Assembly: GCA_004352715.1 (NCBI GenBank)
Contig: SCFE01000002.1
Location: 2,346,216-2,410,215, forward strand
Direction of reading: 5' to 3'
Origin: Hofstenia miamia
Taxonomy: Eukaryota > Xenacoelomorpha > Acoela
DNA: 64,000 nucleotides
Made by a program: the position numbers and the translations under genes. The notes beneath the pieces were generated by a model. It searched no databases and was not told the DNA's origin. It saw nothing but the letters and a program-made list of their open reading frames with translations. This document shows, piece after piece, positions 49,062 to 61,795 of the stretch; positions within the stretch are counted from its first letter, which is position 1, and every line of letters starts with the position of its first letter.

Positions 49062-52000
49062 GTAAGTTTTTATGTCAGACTTGTATTCCTACTAATCCCA
49101 TTTTTTAATAAACTGCAAAAAATTTCACAATTTTTTGTATAAAATTTAATTTTTATGCTTTTCTCTCCACGTTTTAATTCAAGAAATCAATTGTAATGTA
49201 GAAATACCTCCCGTTATATATTTTTTTCACATATGTTATTAAGATAGTTTTTCAGGTGAATTCAGGAAATGTTAGATATAAATGTTTTTGTATTCTCTTC
49301 TCTAGCTCCATATTTATTATTTTCAGAATCCAAATCTCAATAAATGTTTTTTGTAAAAAGCGGACTTCTCTATGTGCCATTGATTCCATCTCAGAATATA
49401 AACATTTTGCCAAAATATTCTTAAAATGCATTTTACAATCCTAATGTTGACGAATATAAGAACAGCTTTCTACGATTTATTATTACTTAGTTTTTTTACA
49501 AAATAATATATTTTTATCAGAACATAATCAATTGTTGATAAGTTGGCGTTATTTTACGTTACAGAACCCTGTTGTAATGCCAGCATAAATAAGCTCTAAC
49601 CCTAACCCTTCAATCAGCATTTATAGATATTCCAAAATGTTAATCAACACAATATAAAATTTTTATTATAAAAGTTAAACCAAATAGCTTTGAATTTGCC
49701 ATCGACTAAAGTGACGCTATCAATTTATGAAGTTAACTAATACAATGGTATCAGCTTTTTTTGCCAAGCAATATAAAGTATGTAAATAATTTTAATCATA
49801 ACTTTGAATAAATGGAACTAATCAAAATTCTGGGGCTGACTCTTTATCACCATCAGTGTGCTGACCTCAGATTTTAATGCTCCAACTACTTTGGTCAGTA
49901 CACGTCGTATTACATACAATGGAATTGAACTTTCACATTGTTTTCACAATATCATCGTTCAACTCTAAAGGATTCTAGGTTCATATGAAGTAGATTAGCG
50001 TTATTTTCATAAGGTATTTTAAATCAATTTTGTTCAGTTTTTCACACTGATTTCAAATGTATTGAGTTACTTAATTAAATATTTAATGTTTCTTCTAAAA
50101 TTAGTATCATTAAATAATTATTATTGCTAATTGTTTCTAATGCAATTGTATATGGGCAACACAAGGCCTATTGAGGAATTATGTTGCTTACTTCCGACAT
50201 GCTTACGAGCAGTTATCATTAAAGATTGCTGTCTATTGAGAATAATATGCAAAAGCTTCTATCATGCAAATGGAATTTTTAGTCTTGTACGATTAATAGC
50301 TGTTTAACGAAATGTTATTTTAAAAACTTTAATAAATCAATAGATTAATGCTAGGAATGTATATATTCACAAAAGATCCTATTCTTAATTGAATACGAGT
50401 CATAGGCATATCACTAGTGAGCAACTTCAATATAGTTTTTTATATACATGTATATACCAAATATATAAGATTTTTTGAACCAAAACTTTTAATGTTGGAT
50501 ATCAATGTGTTTCTATGAAGTGGATATTCACCTTAGTAAAAATACTTTGATTTTTGTTTGATAATTTTGTAGAGCGCGTCATCGAAGTTCAATTTCGGTA
50601 ATTCTGAGCATTTTTTAAAGATCATGTTGATACGTGTTTACTTGCTACTAATAAAGTGTTTCCGGATTTCTTTGCATAACCTTTCGTGTTTTCTTGCCAA
50701 TTGCTCATTTTAATTGGAGAGGTATTTATTATGATTAGTCATCACATTCTTTCGTGTTTACATATGAACACGATCTCCTGAGACTTGCAACAAACGCTAC
50801 TTAATTCTTACATATAAATATGAGAATCATCAATCTCATTTTCTAAATTATGATTCTCGAAAAATTTCCCACGCAATAATGTTGATTTACTTAAAATGTG
50901 AAAGCACAAAGCGCTGATTTGTCGTCTACGACTTGAACTGCATCGTGGGTTCGTTATTTTGAGATCTCTTGTATTCTTTCATCCGTGTTTACATATATGC
51001 GGTTCTTATTTAGAAGCGCTATATTTACGTAAAACTAGTTTTTCATGGAAAAGCGCAATTGTGTCTGTGCGGCCTATATTTCATGTTACAGTTGTAATCG
51101 GGGCTGATTTCAGGTCCTTGCCCTTTGCAATGAGTAAAATCAAGCCCTATCTTAAACTCTTACGAATTTACATAAATTGCACTTTTTTATTTATATTTTT
51201 CTGCCAGGTTACAACTCTGTTGCTTCCCTAACATAGAAATTAACAAAAACAAAATTGTACAGAAGACATTGTTCTTGCATCGTGTACAGTTCACTGTACC
51301 AAGGGCCTAATGCACTTCTGTTGATGTTTAGGACCTCTCGATTTAATGCAAATATCTAATTAAAATTTTGATGTCCAATTTGAACATTTAAATTCCTGTA
51401 TATGCAATGTTTCCATGTCATGGTTGGCATGTTTGAAATATGTGGGATTTTAAGTGTTTTTGCAATGTTTTCAAATTCATATAGGATTTAATGGCAAGTT
51501 TGGAAAATAAATTTTGAGATTCGTTCATTCTTACATTCACAATCGAGTTTGTACCGACAGTAACAAAGCTTTTGTTGACATGCATCATCTGAAAAAATGA
51601 GTGTATCATAGTTCAATATTTGCAAAGATATGGTTGAATACCCGGAATAGGTGCAATGTATCAGCAAAAATCATTATTTTAAACGTTTAAAACGTTTTTT
51701 TTCGTAAAAGAAATAAACTTTTTTGGCAACCCTGGTTTATGTAGTCAACATAAGTGCAATCAATAATTTGTTAAAAAGGAATTTATTTTTTTTTGTTTTT
51801 ATAGAGTAAATTCACCCTAAATTCATTCAAGATTTGCATTTAAATATTCTTAAATAATTCTCTAAAGTTATCACTATTATTTATGATTACGTTTTGTTAT
51901 GTATAACACAATATGGATTATTATAGTAAGCGCGGTAGAATGAAATGAATTGCCATATTTAATGTTCCGGCATCTAGCTGATAATTCGCCTTTAAAGATT

Positions 52001-52379
52001 AATTAGATTAATATTTTTCTCGGATTAATCGATGGAGTTTCTGTTTTAGCTTTCATTGCGCTTTGTTAGGGTCGTTAACACCTAAAATTCACTTGCAGGT
52101 TTTCGTAGTTTAAATACTCATCTCTCAAAATGTACTGCTTTAGCTTCTAGGATTCAAACGGTTCATTATTTGGCTTCCATGTATTTGTCTTTGAGAATGT
52201 AGCTATGTTATTAAAATGGAAAATCTTTTCTAGATTTTGTATGCTTTGATAATTTCAAATGCAGATATAGATTGCTTCGATGCTGCTTTTTAACTTGGAT
52301 ACAACCTAAAATTTAATTTTTTACTTTCAACAATCTAGGAATTTTTGAAAATATTTCTTGCTTCTCGAAAAAATTTAAT

Positions 52380-52572
52380 ACGCTTATAACGCAAGACTAA
52401 TAAATGTATCGAAAATCTGAAAGCACCACAAGATAGAGGACTCTGTCACCTCTTTCATTTTCGATCTTAAACCGCAACCTCCGACATTTCGCACTGCGCG
52501 CCTCAATGGGTTGCAAAGAAAAATGGTTAATCTTCAAGTATTTTATGCATATATGTGTCCATGCCTCATGAT
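52380..52572 (-). repeat. dispersed repeat R1, inverted copy
   Basis: Reverse-complement matches to 916-1325: GCTTATAAC, ATCTGAAAGCA, GATAGAGGACTCT, GCGCCTCAATGGGTT, TGCATATATGTG and CCATGCC. Limits approximate. Confidence 0.5.
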
Positions 52573-53032
52573 TTCCTAATGGACTTGGAGATATTTGTTT
52601 GTAAAGGACAACTAGCTGTTTAAGTTAAAATCCTTGTGATCATGCCACAGCGGAACATATGGATCAACTTTTTGAATAATGTTTAAGTAAATCCATTTAA
52701 CTGACAAGACAGTTAAATTATTTTTAAAACTTTCAGTTCAATTCCACTCAACCTAAATGGCTATTGGAGTTATCCCGCCAATTTAGCAACGTTAGTGAGT
52801 CATTAGTTCAAACCCGTTTTTTGCAAATTGTTTCCTATAACGCGGAATACCCCAGCTATTGTTTATTTACCTAGATGCATTTTAATTTTGCTTTTTTATT
52901 CCATTTTACGGAATTATGAAGCGGTGAAATATTAAATTAGATTTCATTATCTTCATTTTGAAATAGATTTGCAATGTCGCGGCTTCTATAGCAATTGATA
53001 ATGCTTTTATCTTTAAAAAAATTTTTAATATA

Positions 53033-53577
53033 TAGTCAAATGCCCTAAAAAAGAATCACAAATCGAAATTTTATTTTTTTGGAAAATTGTCGCTTAACAC
53101 TGAACATCATTATAGTAAATTTTGGCCTCTAACAGATGACTGTCAGATTTATAAAATTTTAATTATTTTTTTCAAACGCTAAATTTTCTGTGGTTCTTTT
53201 TTAGGAAACTTTTTCTTAAAAATGAATTAAAGTCGACAACATGTATAATTGTATATTCATCATGGTAACATTTATAAACTCATGTACACTGTGTGTGTTT
53301 ATAACAATTGTCTCAAAAATTGTTCCTTAAAAAGAATCTTTCTTCCTAATTTATGACGTAAAAGTTTTGTTTGCAACAAAGCAGTAAGAAAATTACAAAG
53401 GTAAAGTCAATAATGCTATACCTCCCTCATATAGTAATTGAATGAGTCAAAAAGCCTAAAATATTAAACAGTATTATTAACTAGCTCTATATTTCAAGGA
53501 ATAACATTTTTTAAAAATAAAAAAGCTGATTCTTTTTTAGGAAACTTTTCAGTGATTCTTTTTTTGGCATTTGACTA
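53033..53577. mobile_element. Tc1-like MITE with nested end repeats
   Basis: 545 bp between TA dinucleotides. Left end TAGTCAAATGCCCTAAAAAA then GAATCAC; right end inverted TAGTCAAATGCCAAAAAAA then GAATCAC. Inside the right end is a second copy (CCTAAAAAAGAATCAGC inverted, about 53524-53542), and related internal copies occur at about 53195-53212 and 53325-53340, giving an IR/DR-like layout known from some Tc1 elements. No transposase. It ends 175 bp before a cic acceptor. Confidence 0.7.
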
Positions 53578-53752
53578 TACGTTTTTTATTAAATATTGAC
53601 TTTGCATTTATACTGTGACTGTAAAACCCCCATCAATTAGTTGTAAATGAAACTCAGCTTAATTCTATTGTAACACTTTCCTTTAAATTGGTGTCAATGG
53701 AGCAATTATTCTGGTTTCTGAATGCCTTAAATACTAATTATTTATTATTTAG

Positions 53753-53902
53753 TTTGGTCTTCCGTGCCCGGAGAACCCACAGCTGTGTATCCTTGGCATG
53801 TATTAGTGCCCTATCTCAATCCTGAAGCACTCACAGCTCAGATTCCTCGCCCAGTGCAAACCTCTTTACCAACTGTTCCCTCCATTGCTCCACATGGCAT
53901 GT
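53753..53902 (+). CDS. cic: capicua common exon (PWH motif)
   Basis: The acceptor ttatttag ends at 53752; two bases complete the previous codon, then 49 codons and one base to the donor CATGT|gtaagt. It encodes WSSVPGEPTAVYPWHVLVPYL, matching the first conserved segment shared by CIC-L and CIC-S (VFPWHSLVPFL in vertebrates), followed by a Pro/Thr-rich tail (IPRPVQTSLPTVPS). In the long form the junction reads V-W-S-S-V. The HMG box expected some way downstream is not in this window. A Tc1-like MITE ends 175 bp upstream of the acceptor. Confidence 0.85.
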
Positions 53903-54634
53903 GTAAGTCGCCATTATTTTTCAGTTTAACTTTCATGTTAAACGTTACGCTTGTAGTTGTTTTGTACACTTAATATGTGGTGATTATTAAGCATTAGCTT
54001 TTTCTTAAATTCTTCACTCTAGTATTGTTTGCGAAAGTTGCTATAGTTCAGGGAATTCATCATAAATTATTTCCCTACTTTATTTATAAGTGTTTCTCTT
54101 CTAGTTGCTTGTCATTTACGATATTTTCATACTTTTTGTATTACCTGAGAAGTAGTCTCACACAAACCGGATAAACTCAGTGTTTTTATTAAGATTGCAT
54201 TCGAAAAAATTGCAGTTACTGCGTTTTTAAATTGCTGTAATGCGGCACTGTAGTATTTTACAGGCAAAATGTATAATCAATTAGTTATGGTAATGTTCCA
54301 ATTGATATTAATACAAATCTCAATGCACTTTACAAGATCTCGTTGTTGCACTTATTGCTGATAATTGTCAGGGCTTTTTGGCTGCCTTTCTGATATGTTT
54401 TAAGTAGCAGGTATATATGAAGATTAGCCTTTAGATTTCTCATTCATATAAGATCTTTTGCGGAAATATATTAAATATATTTCCAAAGATCGTGGCATTC
54501 TCTCCCTGTTTTTAAAAAAATATTGAAAAATGTGTTCATGTTTTTAAAATTTGGTTATGATTATTACACAATGGAGTCCTTACATTCATCATGCTAACAT
54601 CATGATTCAAAAATTGGTGATATTCTATATTTAA

Positions 54635-55418
54635 CCTCTTAAGCGTCAGCGTCGACTTATGTTTGTCTCGCTAATCTCATTCCAAATGTCAGCGTCGACT
54701 TATGCTTGTTTTCCCTTTAAATGGCTCTTTAAATGCGTCAGCATCGACTTATACATACTCCTAGACGCTCTGGGACTTTAGTTGAAGACAAAGTACTCAC
54801 GCGACTTCACGTTCATTTAGTGCTCCAATTTCTTGCGCTGTATGTTCAGTGTTCTTTTTTTATTCACTAGCCCATTATGAGTAAAAAAAGAAAATTGCAA
54901 AAAGACGAATTAGCTTCTCTATTAGAAAGTGATGTTGATGCATGACCTAGTGATTGGACTTTGGACTACGAATGGGAAAAAAAGACAGCCTTTTTCTTTT
55001 CATGCTCAAAATGATGTGAAGTTTATTATACAAGATAATGAGAATCGTAAGAAACCCCTAAGAAAATGTGCACAATGTTCGAAAGAAAAGAAGAAACCTA
55101 AAACCTCATCATATTGGTGCAAAGACTGTGGCGTTGGCCTATGCGTAGCGCCTTGTTTTAAAATTTGGCATACAAAGAAATAATTAAATTAGTTGGGCTT
55201 TCTTAAGGTTAATTAAAGGTTTGTCTTAAATTTCTTTTATTTTTCCACTAATGTCTAGGCTAATTAGAATATGTACAATAAACTGTTGAAAATTATAAAA
55301 AATGCATAATAATAGGGACAAAATTGATTAAAATGCATTTTAAAAGATTTTGAAAATTTAGCTAAATATGGTAACGTTTTGGAATCAGCCAGGGAAATGA
55401 GAGGGGACGCTTAACAGG
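54635..55418 (+). mobile_element. internally deleted piggyBac-like element
   Basis: 784 bp, ends CCTCTTAAGCGTC (54635-54647) and inverted CCTGTTAAGCGTC (55406-55418), one mismatch, flanked by TTAA at 54631-54634 and 55419-55422. The left end has three spaced copies of GTCAGCGTCGACTTATG or close variants (about 54645, 54689 and 54738). It keeps both extremities of a transposase gene but has lost the middle. A distinct family from the 31 kb element, with different ends. Confidence 0.88.
54877..55183 (+). pseudogene. piggyBac transposase remnant (start plus Cys-rich tail)
   Basis: ATG at 54877 opens MSKKRKLQKDELASLLESDVDA and stops at 54943-54945. This resembles the acidic transposase N-terminus. 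In another frame, 54962-55183 encodes the C-terminal end with KCAQCSKEKKKPKTSSYWCKD and CGVGLC...CFKIWH, the Cys-rich domain of piggyBac transposases (CxxC, WC, C...C). The entire DDD catalytic domain between them is deleted. The element could move only with a partner transposase. The 84-codon frame called from 54929 starts at a non-native ATG. Confidence 0.8.
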
Positions 55419-55533
55419 TTAAAAAGCAAAATAAAAATTAACAATAGACTAGTGAATTTTTCAGATTCAACTACTTTTCATTGTTACCCCTTGCACAGGG
55501 ATTGCCATAGCTGAACAATTTGCTTTTTTTCAG

Positions 55534-55629
55534 TAGAGCAAAACTGCGAAGACATATTGTGTCAAATAGGCATATTTATCAAAGACAAACGGGTTTTTAT
55601 GAGACGCACAGAAAGTACAAGCCAACGTG
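55534..55629 (+). CDS. cic: probable capicua exon before the HMG-box exon
   Basis: A strong pyrimidine tract and acceptor (ttgcttttttttcag) ends at 55533 and a perfect donor (G|gtaagt) follows 55629. The exon is 96 nt, takes one base from the 53753 exon (T+TA, Leu) and leaves one base. It encodes EQNCEDILCQIGIFIKDKR then VFMRRTESTSQR. The RRTES stretch may correspond to the KRRTQSLSAL motif that precedes the HMG box in CIC. Evidence is phase and splice signals plus that weak match. The same frame stays open without splicing for 23 further codons to a TAA near 55696, so an alternative terminal exon is conceivable. Confidence 0.55.
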
Positions 55630-58600
55630 GTAAGTTTCGATGTGCACCTACAGCTGCCAAGAATGGCCAGCTAATTGATCAAGTAGCAAGTAATTAATTT
55701 CTAAGGTTGATGAAATTCGTCAATATTGCATGACTTGCTTGAGGCTTTTGTTTTGCGTGCATGAATTTCCCAATGCATAAAAGTGCATAAACGATGCTCC
55801 GAATCAATTTTTTGTATTTAATGTGTGAGCTAACGAAGAGTTCATTGAAAAGATGTAAACTTTGTCTGATAATCTTTATAAGTACAAAACAAACCGAATT
55901 TTATTAATGATATTCAATTATTCCATTGTTTCCTTGTATTTATCCTTTTTAATTGGAGATTAGTGCTATAATGAAATAGAAATGTTACCAAACAAAATAT
56001 TATAGGACACATTTGATTTGAACTACTTTTGTGGACATGTGTTATTGTGAAATTGTATCAATTTTAGTGATTCATAATTTCACTGTGCTCACAACATTTT
56101 CTGATACTGTATTCAAGATACATACAAAGGAGGCATTGTGAGTTTCAAGGTTAGAAAATCGGATTAGTCCAATTTATTGGATTATAAAACCAAGATTTAC
56201 TTCTGAAATCCATCTTAATTGGGGAAATTTAAAAGTTGAATACAGACTAATGAATATTTATGATAGGTGATAAATTGTTGGGTGACCTGAATGTTAAAAG
56301 GCTTACAAATGTGAATATTAGTGCCCGACTCTCAATCAGCTTGCAATTATCTCATAGTAATGTGTGCTTTCTACTGTCTTTGTTTAGGAAATACTATAAG
56401 TTAATTACCTTCTGAATTCGCTCGCATGTTATGCTAAAGGAGCATGCTTTTCATTGTTTGTTTATTCCCAATGAGCAATGTCTGTTGTTAATTAATCAAT
56501 TGAGTAACTCCTCCGTCAAATCCACCCAGTTAGAAGCTCTTTTGCGCGCAGGCTTTTAACACTAATACGACAATGAAATAATTTCCTCCTTTGGATATTC
56601 TTAACAGTTGTTAATTCTGTTCAAGAATTGTCTCCACACGTCGCTATGTTCACCTGTTGGCAGTTGTGATCTTGATTCGTTTTAATTTTTAATTCACCAC
56701 TTATTTCATTCATACGGCTGTCAATCTTAAATTTAGGAGTTATTTTCAAAAAATTATTATGGGTTTTTCCAATAATCTATATTGAAATGTCTCTAAATCA
56801 TTAATTCCATTATCAGTACGATATCAAAGGATAGTGTTCATTGACGGGTGATTGCATTTTCAAATTCATTCAAAATTATGTCATGACAGTTAATGTTTAC
56901 GGTTATTTTTAAGAATCATGTGTAAGACACTTCATTTCAATTAAAGTGTTGGTAATATTTAGCATCATGTTCGACCGGGTGCAGGGTGGGTTTAATTGAG
57001 GAATTAATTCATATTTCAGAGTGATTTTTATAAGCAAGCATATACATAAGAGAGGTTTTTTAATCAACTGATTAAAACCAGATAATCGTCAGATTATATT
57101 TATTATTTCAGTTTTATGTTATTACCAGACAGGCAACCGGTAGCTGTGCGAGGATCAAAAGCTAGAATTTGTGCGTTCGAAGAAAAAAAGTAAAGAATTA
57201 TTGTAAATTTTGTCTCAAAAATAATGTAATTGGCCAGAATTTTCATTTAAAATTCGTTGAGCTGTGGAAGTTCGTATATTTTAATATTCATGTAACTGCG
57301 TAAAGCGAATTATTACTTGCGACGAAACCTAACAATTTCACTATGGTTTTGTCATCTATTTCTGTACTAGATAGTGATTTCCAGTCTTCTTTTTAGTTAC
57401 AATTTTCTATATATTAATATCAATATGCTGATAGATTGGGAATATGAGGACTCATAATGAGATTAGCCTCATGTATTGTAGAAAAGTCCGATCAAATTTA
57501 TTTATTTTTTAGTTTTTTAGTAAGTTGGTGTTTATCAATATTTTAGGCATGGTGGGTTGCTTTTATCCCAGTTTTGAAATCTTAGTGAAACTAGCCTGCA
57601 ATGCATTTTGCATTTTTTCTTGACCTGAAAATTGACAATTTTCATTAAGGAGGCTGTCCCAAAAGGATACTCTAAAATAACGTTAACAATTGCGTGAATT
57701 ATTTCTTAACATGAGGGGAATTAATTACTCATTGCTTTGCGTACAACACGAGAAATACCCCACTAACAATTTCCAAAACGTGTTGAATAATTGTATTTGA
57801 GAGGAAACAAACACCAATTTTCTTCTCGTTTACGATTTTGTTCACACAATTTTAGACTATCGTTTTTGGATCACTTCTTTTAACAATCAATAACAGACTA
57901 ATACTACTATGTCGATCGTTGTACAACCCTAATACAAACAGGCACCACATATGTCCACATTCAGAATGACTTTAATGCTTATAACCTGACAAACTAAGAA
58001 TCTTGTTTTAAAGAAGGTATGCATCAAGGCTTTTGGCAATTTTTCTGCAGTTTTTTTAAACGTTTGAAAGGCTCTCATGCTGATACCGTGTTTGTGGAAC
58101 CCTGGTTTCAAAGTATCAAACGCAAAAAAACAAATGTTAAGTATAGAATTCGATAAGGTTATCAAACATGTATAAAATCTAAACGTGTTTTATGATAGAT
58201 GAATTCTTAATTAGTTTGCTGGATAAAATCTCGTAATTCCAGTGTTAAACAGTGGTGTTGATTGCAAATGTCATTTTTGTATGCGCATTGCTGTTACGCA
58301 GGTATGGGTAAGCTATTTTGACTCACCGGTATTTCGTATACCCTATCTATACATGCATAAGTTAATTTGAACGATTCAACCTAAACTTTTTGCAAACCTT
58401 TCTAGCGCATCCGTAACGGACGTTTTAAATTCTTTTATAACTGTATGCTCACTCACTAGTAATTTCGATTGTATTTTCTTTGATTTCATAATTTTTGCAA
58501 GGCTTGCTATTCAAAAAGATATATAATAGATTTTTAGTGCCATTTTTCTATTGATATTACCTACAATATGTATAGATGTATAGTGAAAGCTTTTGATTTA

Positions 58601-59126
58601 ATTTAATGAAATGGCTTCAAAGTTCTGTTATAAAACGTAAATCTTGCAAGTTTTCACACGCCTTACTTTGACATATGGTATTGAAGATTCGTGCATCTGT
58701 TGTACAAAGCAGATACTTTTCTTCATTATGCAGCGGCTACAGCTGATAAGTTTAAAAACATCTGCTGGTCTTTAAAAATGGAATCGCCTACGTTATACTG
58801 TTTTCACTTGATAGTTTAATGATTGGCGCCATTTAACGGTTAAATTATTCATAACTGACATTTTTTATAAATTAAAAATGTATTACGTTTATGCTATTGT
58901 CTCCGCAGGGTCTATTGCATTTTGGACTATTAACCAGGGTTTCGAAAATAAAAACAAGTATAATTGAGTCTAATTTATTTTCCTCGATGTCAATCATCTT
59001 ATTTCGATTATCACTCTTATCTGATATGCTGGAAAATTCTTTTTATATAAAAGATTTACAATTGTACAATTATAAAATATGTCTAGAAATAACATCCTAA
59101 AGTCGCTCAAGTTAATTCATAAGTTG
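55630..59126. other. probable cic intron, nothing recognised
   Basis: If the exon at 55534 is spliced at 55629 this is intron; the HMG-box exon was not found here. AT-rich; no other exon, RNA or transposon end supported. Confidence 0.5.
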
Positions 59127-59287
59127 CAGGGACGGATCTAGGAATTTTCAAACAGGTATTCTGTTTGATTTTAAAATTGATTATTTAAAATAATTGAGTA
59201 CTGAATTATAATTTTAAAATTTTTACTTGCTCATCTCTTTATCGACGCCACAGGGGGAGCGGCCGCAACCCCCTAAATCCGTCCCTG
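59127..59287. mobile_element. hAT MITE (161 bp)
   Basis: Ends CAGGGACGGATCTAGG and inverted CAGGGACGGATTTAGG (15 of 16). Target duplications ATAAGTTG (59119-59126) and ATATGTTG (59288-59295), 7 of 8. Non-coding. CAGGGACGGAT termini are typical of hAT elements. Confidence 0.8.
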
Positions 59288-60128
59288 ATATGTTGCTTTC
59301 TTCTATTTATGTTCAAATCTTAGAATTTTTCTATTAATTTCGAAATAGCTTCCCCATCGACACGATAGTCAATTAATTGATAGATGATTATTAAGATTGG
59401 CTTTAATAGTAGACATTCCATTGTAAACTTGTGGTAAATTCCATTTAAGTTAATTCGTCGTGAATTGTTGTCTCAAAAGAAGTTCCTGATAGGAATTACC
59501 TCAATGATTTTCGGATCAGTTAACTTACTTTGGCCCCCAACAGTATAAGCACTTCATGTTGTTTACTAAACAGTGGTTATTGTGGGGTTTGTTTTCCTGG
59601 TGTGATCATTGTGAATAAATAATTCTCATTTATTCTTGTCTTGTGGTTACGGTGGTTCTTCTAATTAATCTTTATTTGCGTTGGATTTTCTTCTTTTATC
59701 TAGGGTAGTTTGTTTATCTCTCACTTATCGATGACTTGCAATATCGCTTGGTATGCGGTGTATTTTTTGTGGTGCATTGCAAATAGTTATGTAAAGCTGT
59801 TTTTAGACGGGCAGATGCATCTGTGCAATCCAGATCAATCTGTCTGATAGTATTATCCCGTTGCTCCATTATTTTTTGAACAAGTCTTGCAGACCTAAAA
59901 GGAATTTTCTATTTTGATCCCTATTAATCCTGAACTTTTTAGGGCTCGTCAGCCTTAAAAAGGCTTTCCTTCTCGTCCTATCAGACTTTGTATTAAATTA
60001 CGTTAAAGCAAAACTTTGCAAAATATTCCCAATTTAAACCATCAATTTAGAACTTTCAAAATTTCGATGGCATTATATTGATGACGTTATCAAATACCCA
60101 AATTCTGTGATTTTTTGAAATTGACTAT
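59288..60128. other. non-coding sequence, nothing recognised
   Basis: AT-rich; no supported feature. Confidence 0.5.
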
Positions 60129-60132
60129 TTAA

Positions 60133-61791
60133 CACCTGAACACCAATTGGGGTCGATTTGACCCACGTGAATTTTAAAAGCTAGGCTGTGTCATTAATTT
60201 TGCGTCAAATACGCTGAAACTTCTTGACTTTTATTAACTTTTGATGATATTTATATAAACCATAAGTAAATTTCATTTCACTTTGTTTATCATGTGGTAT
60301 ACGAATTTTAAATTTTTACATACATTCAATCCCATTTGGTCAAAATGACCAATTTCATATATATTGCTCAGTATGAATTATTGTCTATTTTAAAATGGTA
60401 AAAAATCATTTATACATATAATATTAACGTATTTATTGAACAGAACAGAATATATTTACACTCTTGCAAATGTTTATAAAGCATTAACTTCAAGAAAACT
60501 AGCATTGGGGACCGATATATTATGAACAATTCATGCAAAGTGGCTTCTCACGTGATTTACAACGCTGAACTGTCTTTTTCAATTTACACGTTTGACACCT
60601 AGATCTAAATCCTGGCTTCATCGGCATAGTTTCCATGTGAATCTTTATGTGGCCTCCACAAATTACAACCCTGAGCATTTTCAAGAACTGTCTTCTCGTG
60701 ATCTTTGGGTTAGCATCAATAAGAGACCACATAGTGAAGCAGTTATCTGCACTTACGTTTACCATATGATGAAATATGCAGCTTGGCCCAAATAATGTTC
60801 GTTTTCTTGATGTATATGCCGCGCACATTTGGTACAAATGATCAACTCCCTCTTTTTCATTATTATAGCTCAAAACAATTTCTGGTTTCTGAGTCTTCTC
60901 ATCAAAGGTTGCCCGTGCATGCTCACTTGAAATGCGAAATAATTGCTTGATCTTTTTTGGTGAATAGCAATGGTAATAGCTTCTTTATTATATCCAAATA
61001 GGTTGCAACATTCACTGGGTGTTTCGCATTGTTCCAATATATCCCAGATTCCTTTCTTTGAGTTTTTGCGGAAGAGATAATGATGAAAATAATTTCCATA
61101 ACAACTGATCTACCAGCATCCAAGTTATTTTTCAACTCCATAACAACTTTCTCTGTTACTAGTTTCAGGATCGATTCGCAGGTTAGCCGCGCCCGAAGAC
61201 AGTATCCTGTACAAGCATCAGAAAGAGTCCATAATTTTAACTCATATCTACAAGTAGGCTTAATGGCAAGTAGTGGTGAAAACTGCATCGACCATGGACT
61301 GGAACAAAGATTTCATCAACTGTTACAACACTGAAAGGTAGTGAAGAGTCTGTTCTCACATATCAAATATATTGGTAATTGGAGAAATTTTGAAGATCCA
61401 CATTTATTACGTTTTGCAACCAGATCAAAGCGTAGATAAAGATTGCGATCTCTTTTGATTTCAAGTTACTGCTGTTTCGAGTATTCAAAAATCCTGTCTA
61501 TAATAAAATTCAGGTTCTCACTCGCAGTCATGCGACTTACGTCAAACAAAATCAGCTATTATCAAAATTGACATACTGGCTTTGTGCATTAGAATATTGC
61601 AGAGCCTAATTTCCCATGACAACATGGCGTGGGGATTTGCAATTTGTAAGTCGAAATCATGATAAATATGAAATCAATGTTTGCATTCCTAGGTAAACTT
61701 ATTTAAATGCATTTGTATTCAGCAATTCATTCATGGGTCAAATCGACCCACATGGGCGTCAACGTCATTAGTTTTCATTGGTGTTCAAGGG
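60133..61791 (-). mobile_element. decayed piggyBac-like transposon
   Basis: 1,659 bp flanked by TTAA (60129-60132, 61792-61795). Ends CACCTGAACACCAAT and inverted CCCTTGAACACCAAT match at 13 of 15. GGGTCGATTTGACCC lies at 60150-60164 and its exact complement at 61735-61749, forming a second inverted pair. The minus strand holds a broken transposase. Shorter than a full element, so there are deletions as well as point damage. Confidence 0.85.
60520..61330 (-). pseudogene. piggyBac transposase, broken
   Basis: Read right to left: VTVDEIFVPVHGRC with the first catalytic Asp (near 61315), then after a frameshift CRYELKLWTLSDACTGYCL, the strand before the second Asp; where LYxDNYF is expected the sequence reads VVMEIIFII, so the second Asp is lost or frameshifted; then, after a stop near 60923, EKTQKPEIVLSYNNEKEGVD with the third Asp, HLYQMCAAYTSRKRTL, and a Cys-rich tail CQTCKLKKTVQRC...CMNC ending at 60520. 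Domain order is that of piggyBac. Inactive. Confidence 0.85.
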
Positions 61792-61795
61792 TTAA

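Larger units (their letters stand above)
38411..53752 (+). other. cic: 15 kb cic intron containing the candidate short-isoform promoter
   Basis: A phase-1 intron (as assembled, with a 1,000-N gap). It holds the TA microsatellite, a hAT-like element, the candidate short-isoform exon at 49025, an inverted R1 copy and a Tc1-like MITE. Stretches 38411-40963, 41964-42717, 43436-48949, 49062-52379 and 52573-53030 are AT-rich with no other feature I can support. 44600-44720 has CGGTTTT/AACCGAA repeats like degraded hAT ends. Confidence 0.65.
53903..55533 (+). other. cic: cic intron with piggyBac derivative
   Basis: A 1.6 kb phase-1 intron. About half of it is the TTAA element at 54635-55418. The rest is AT-rich. 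Confidence 0.6.

Noticed and set aside
53764-53973. Separate small gene starting at the ATG-like frame at 53764
   Set aside because: The true frame is the cic exon 53753-53902 entered by splicing; the tail after 53902 is intron.
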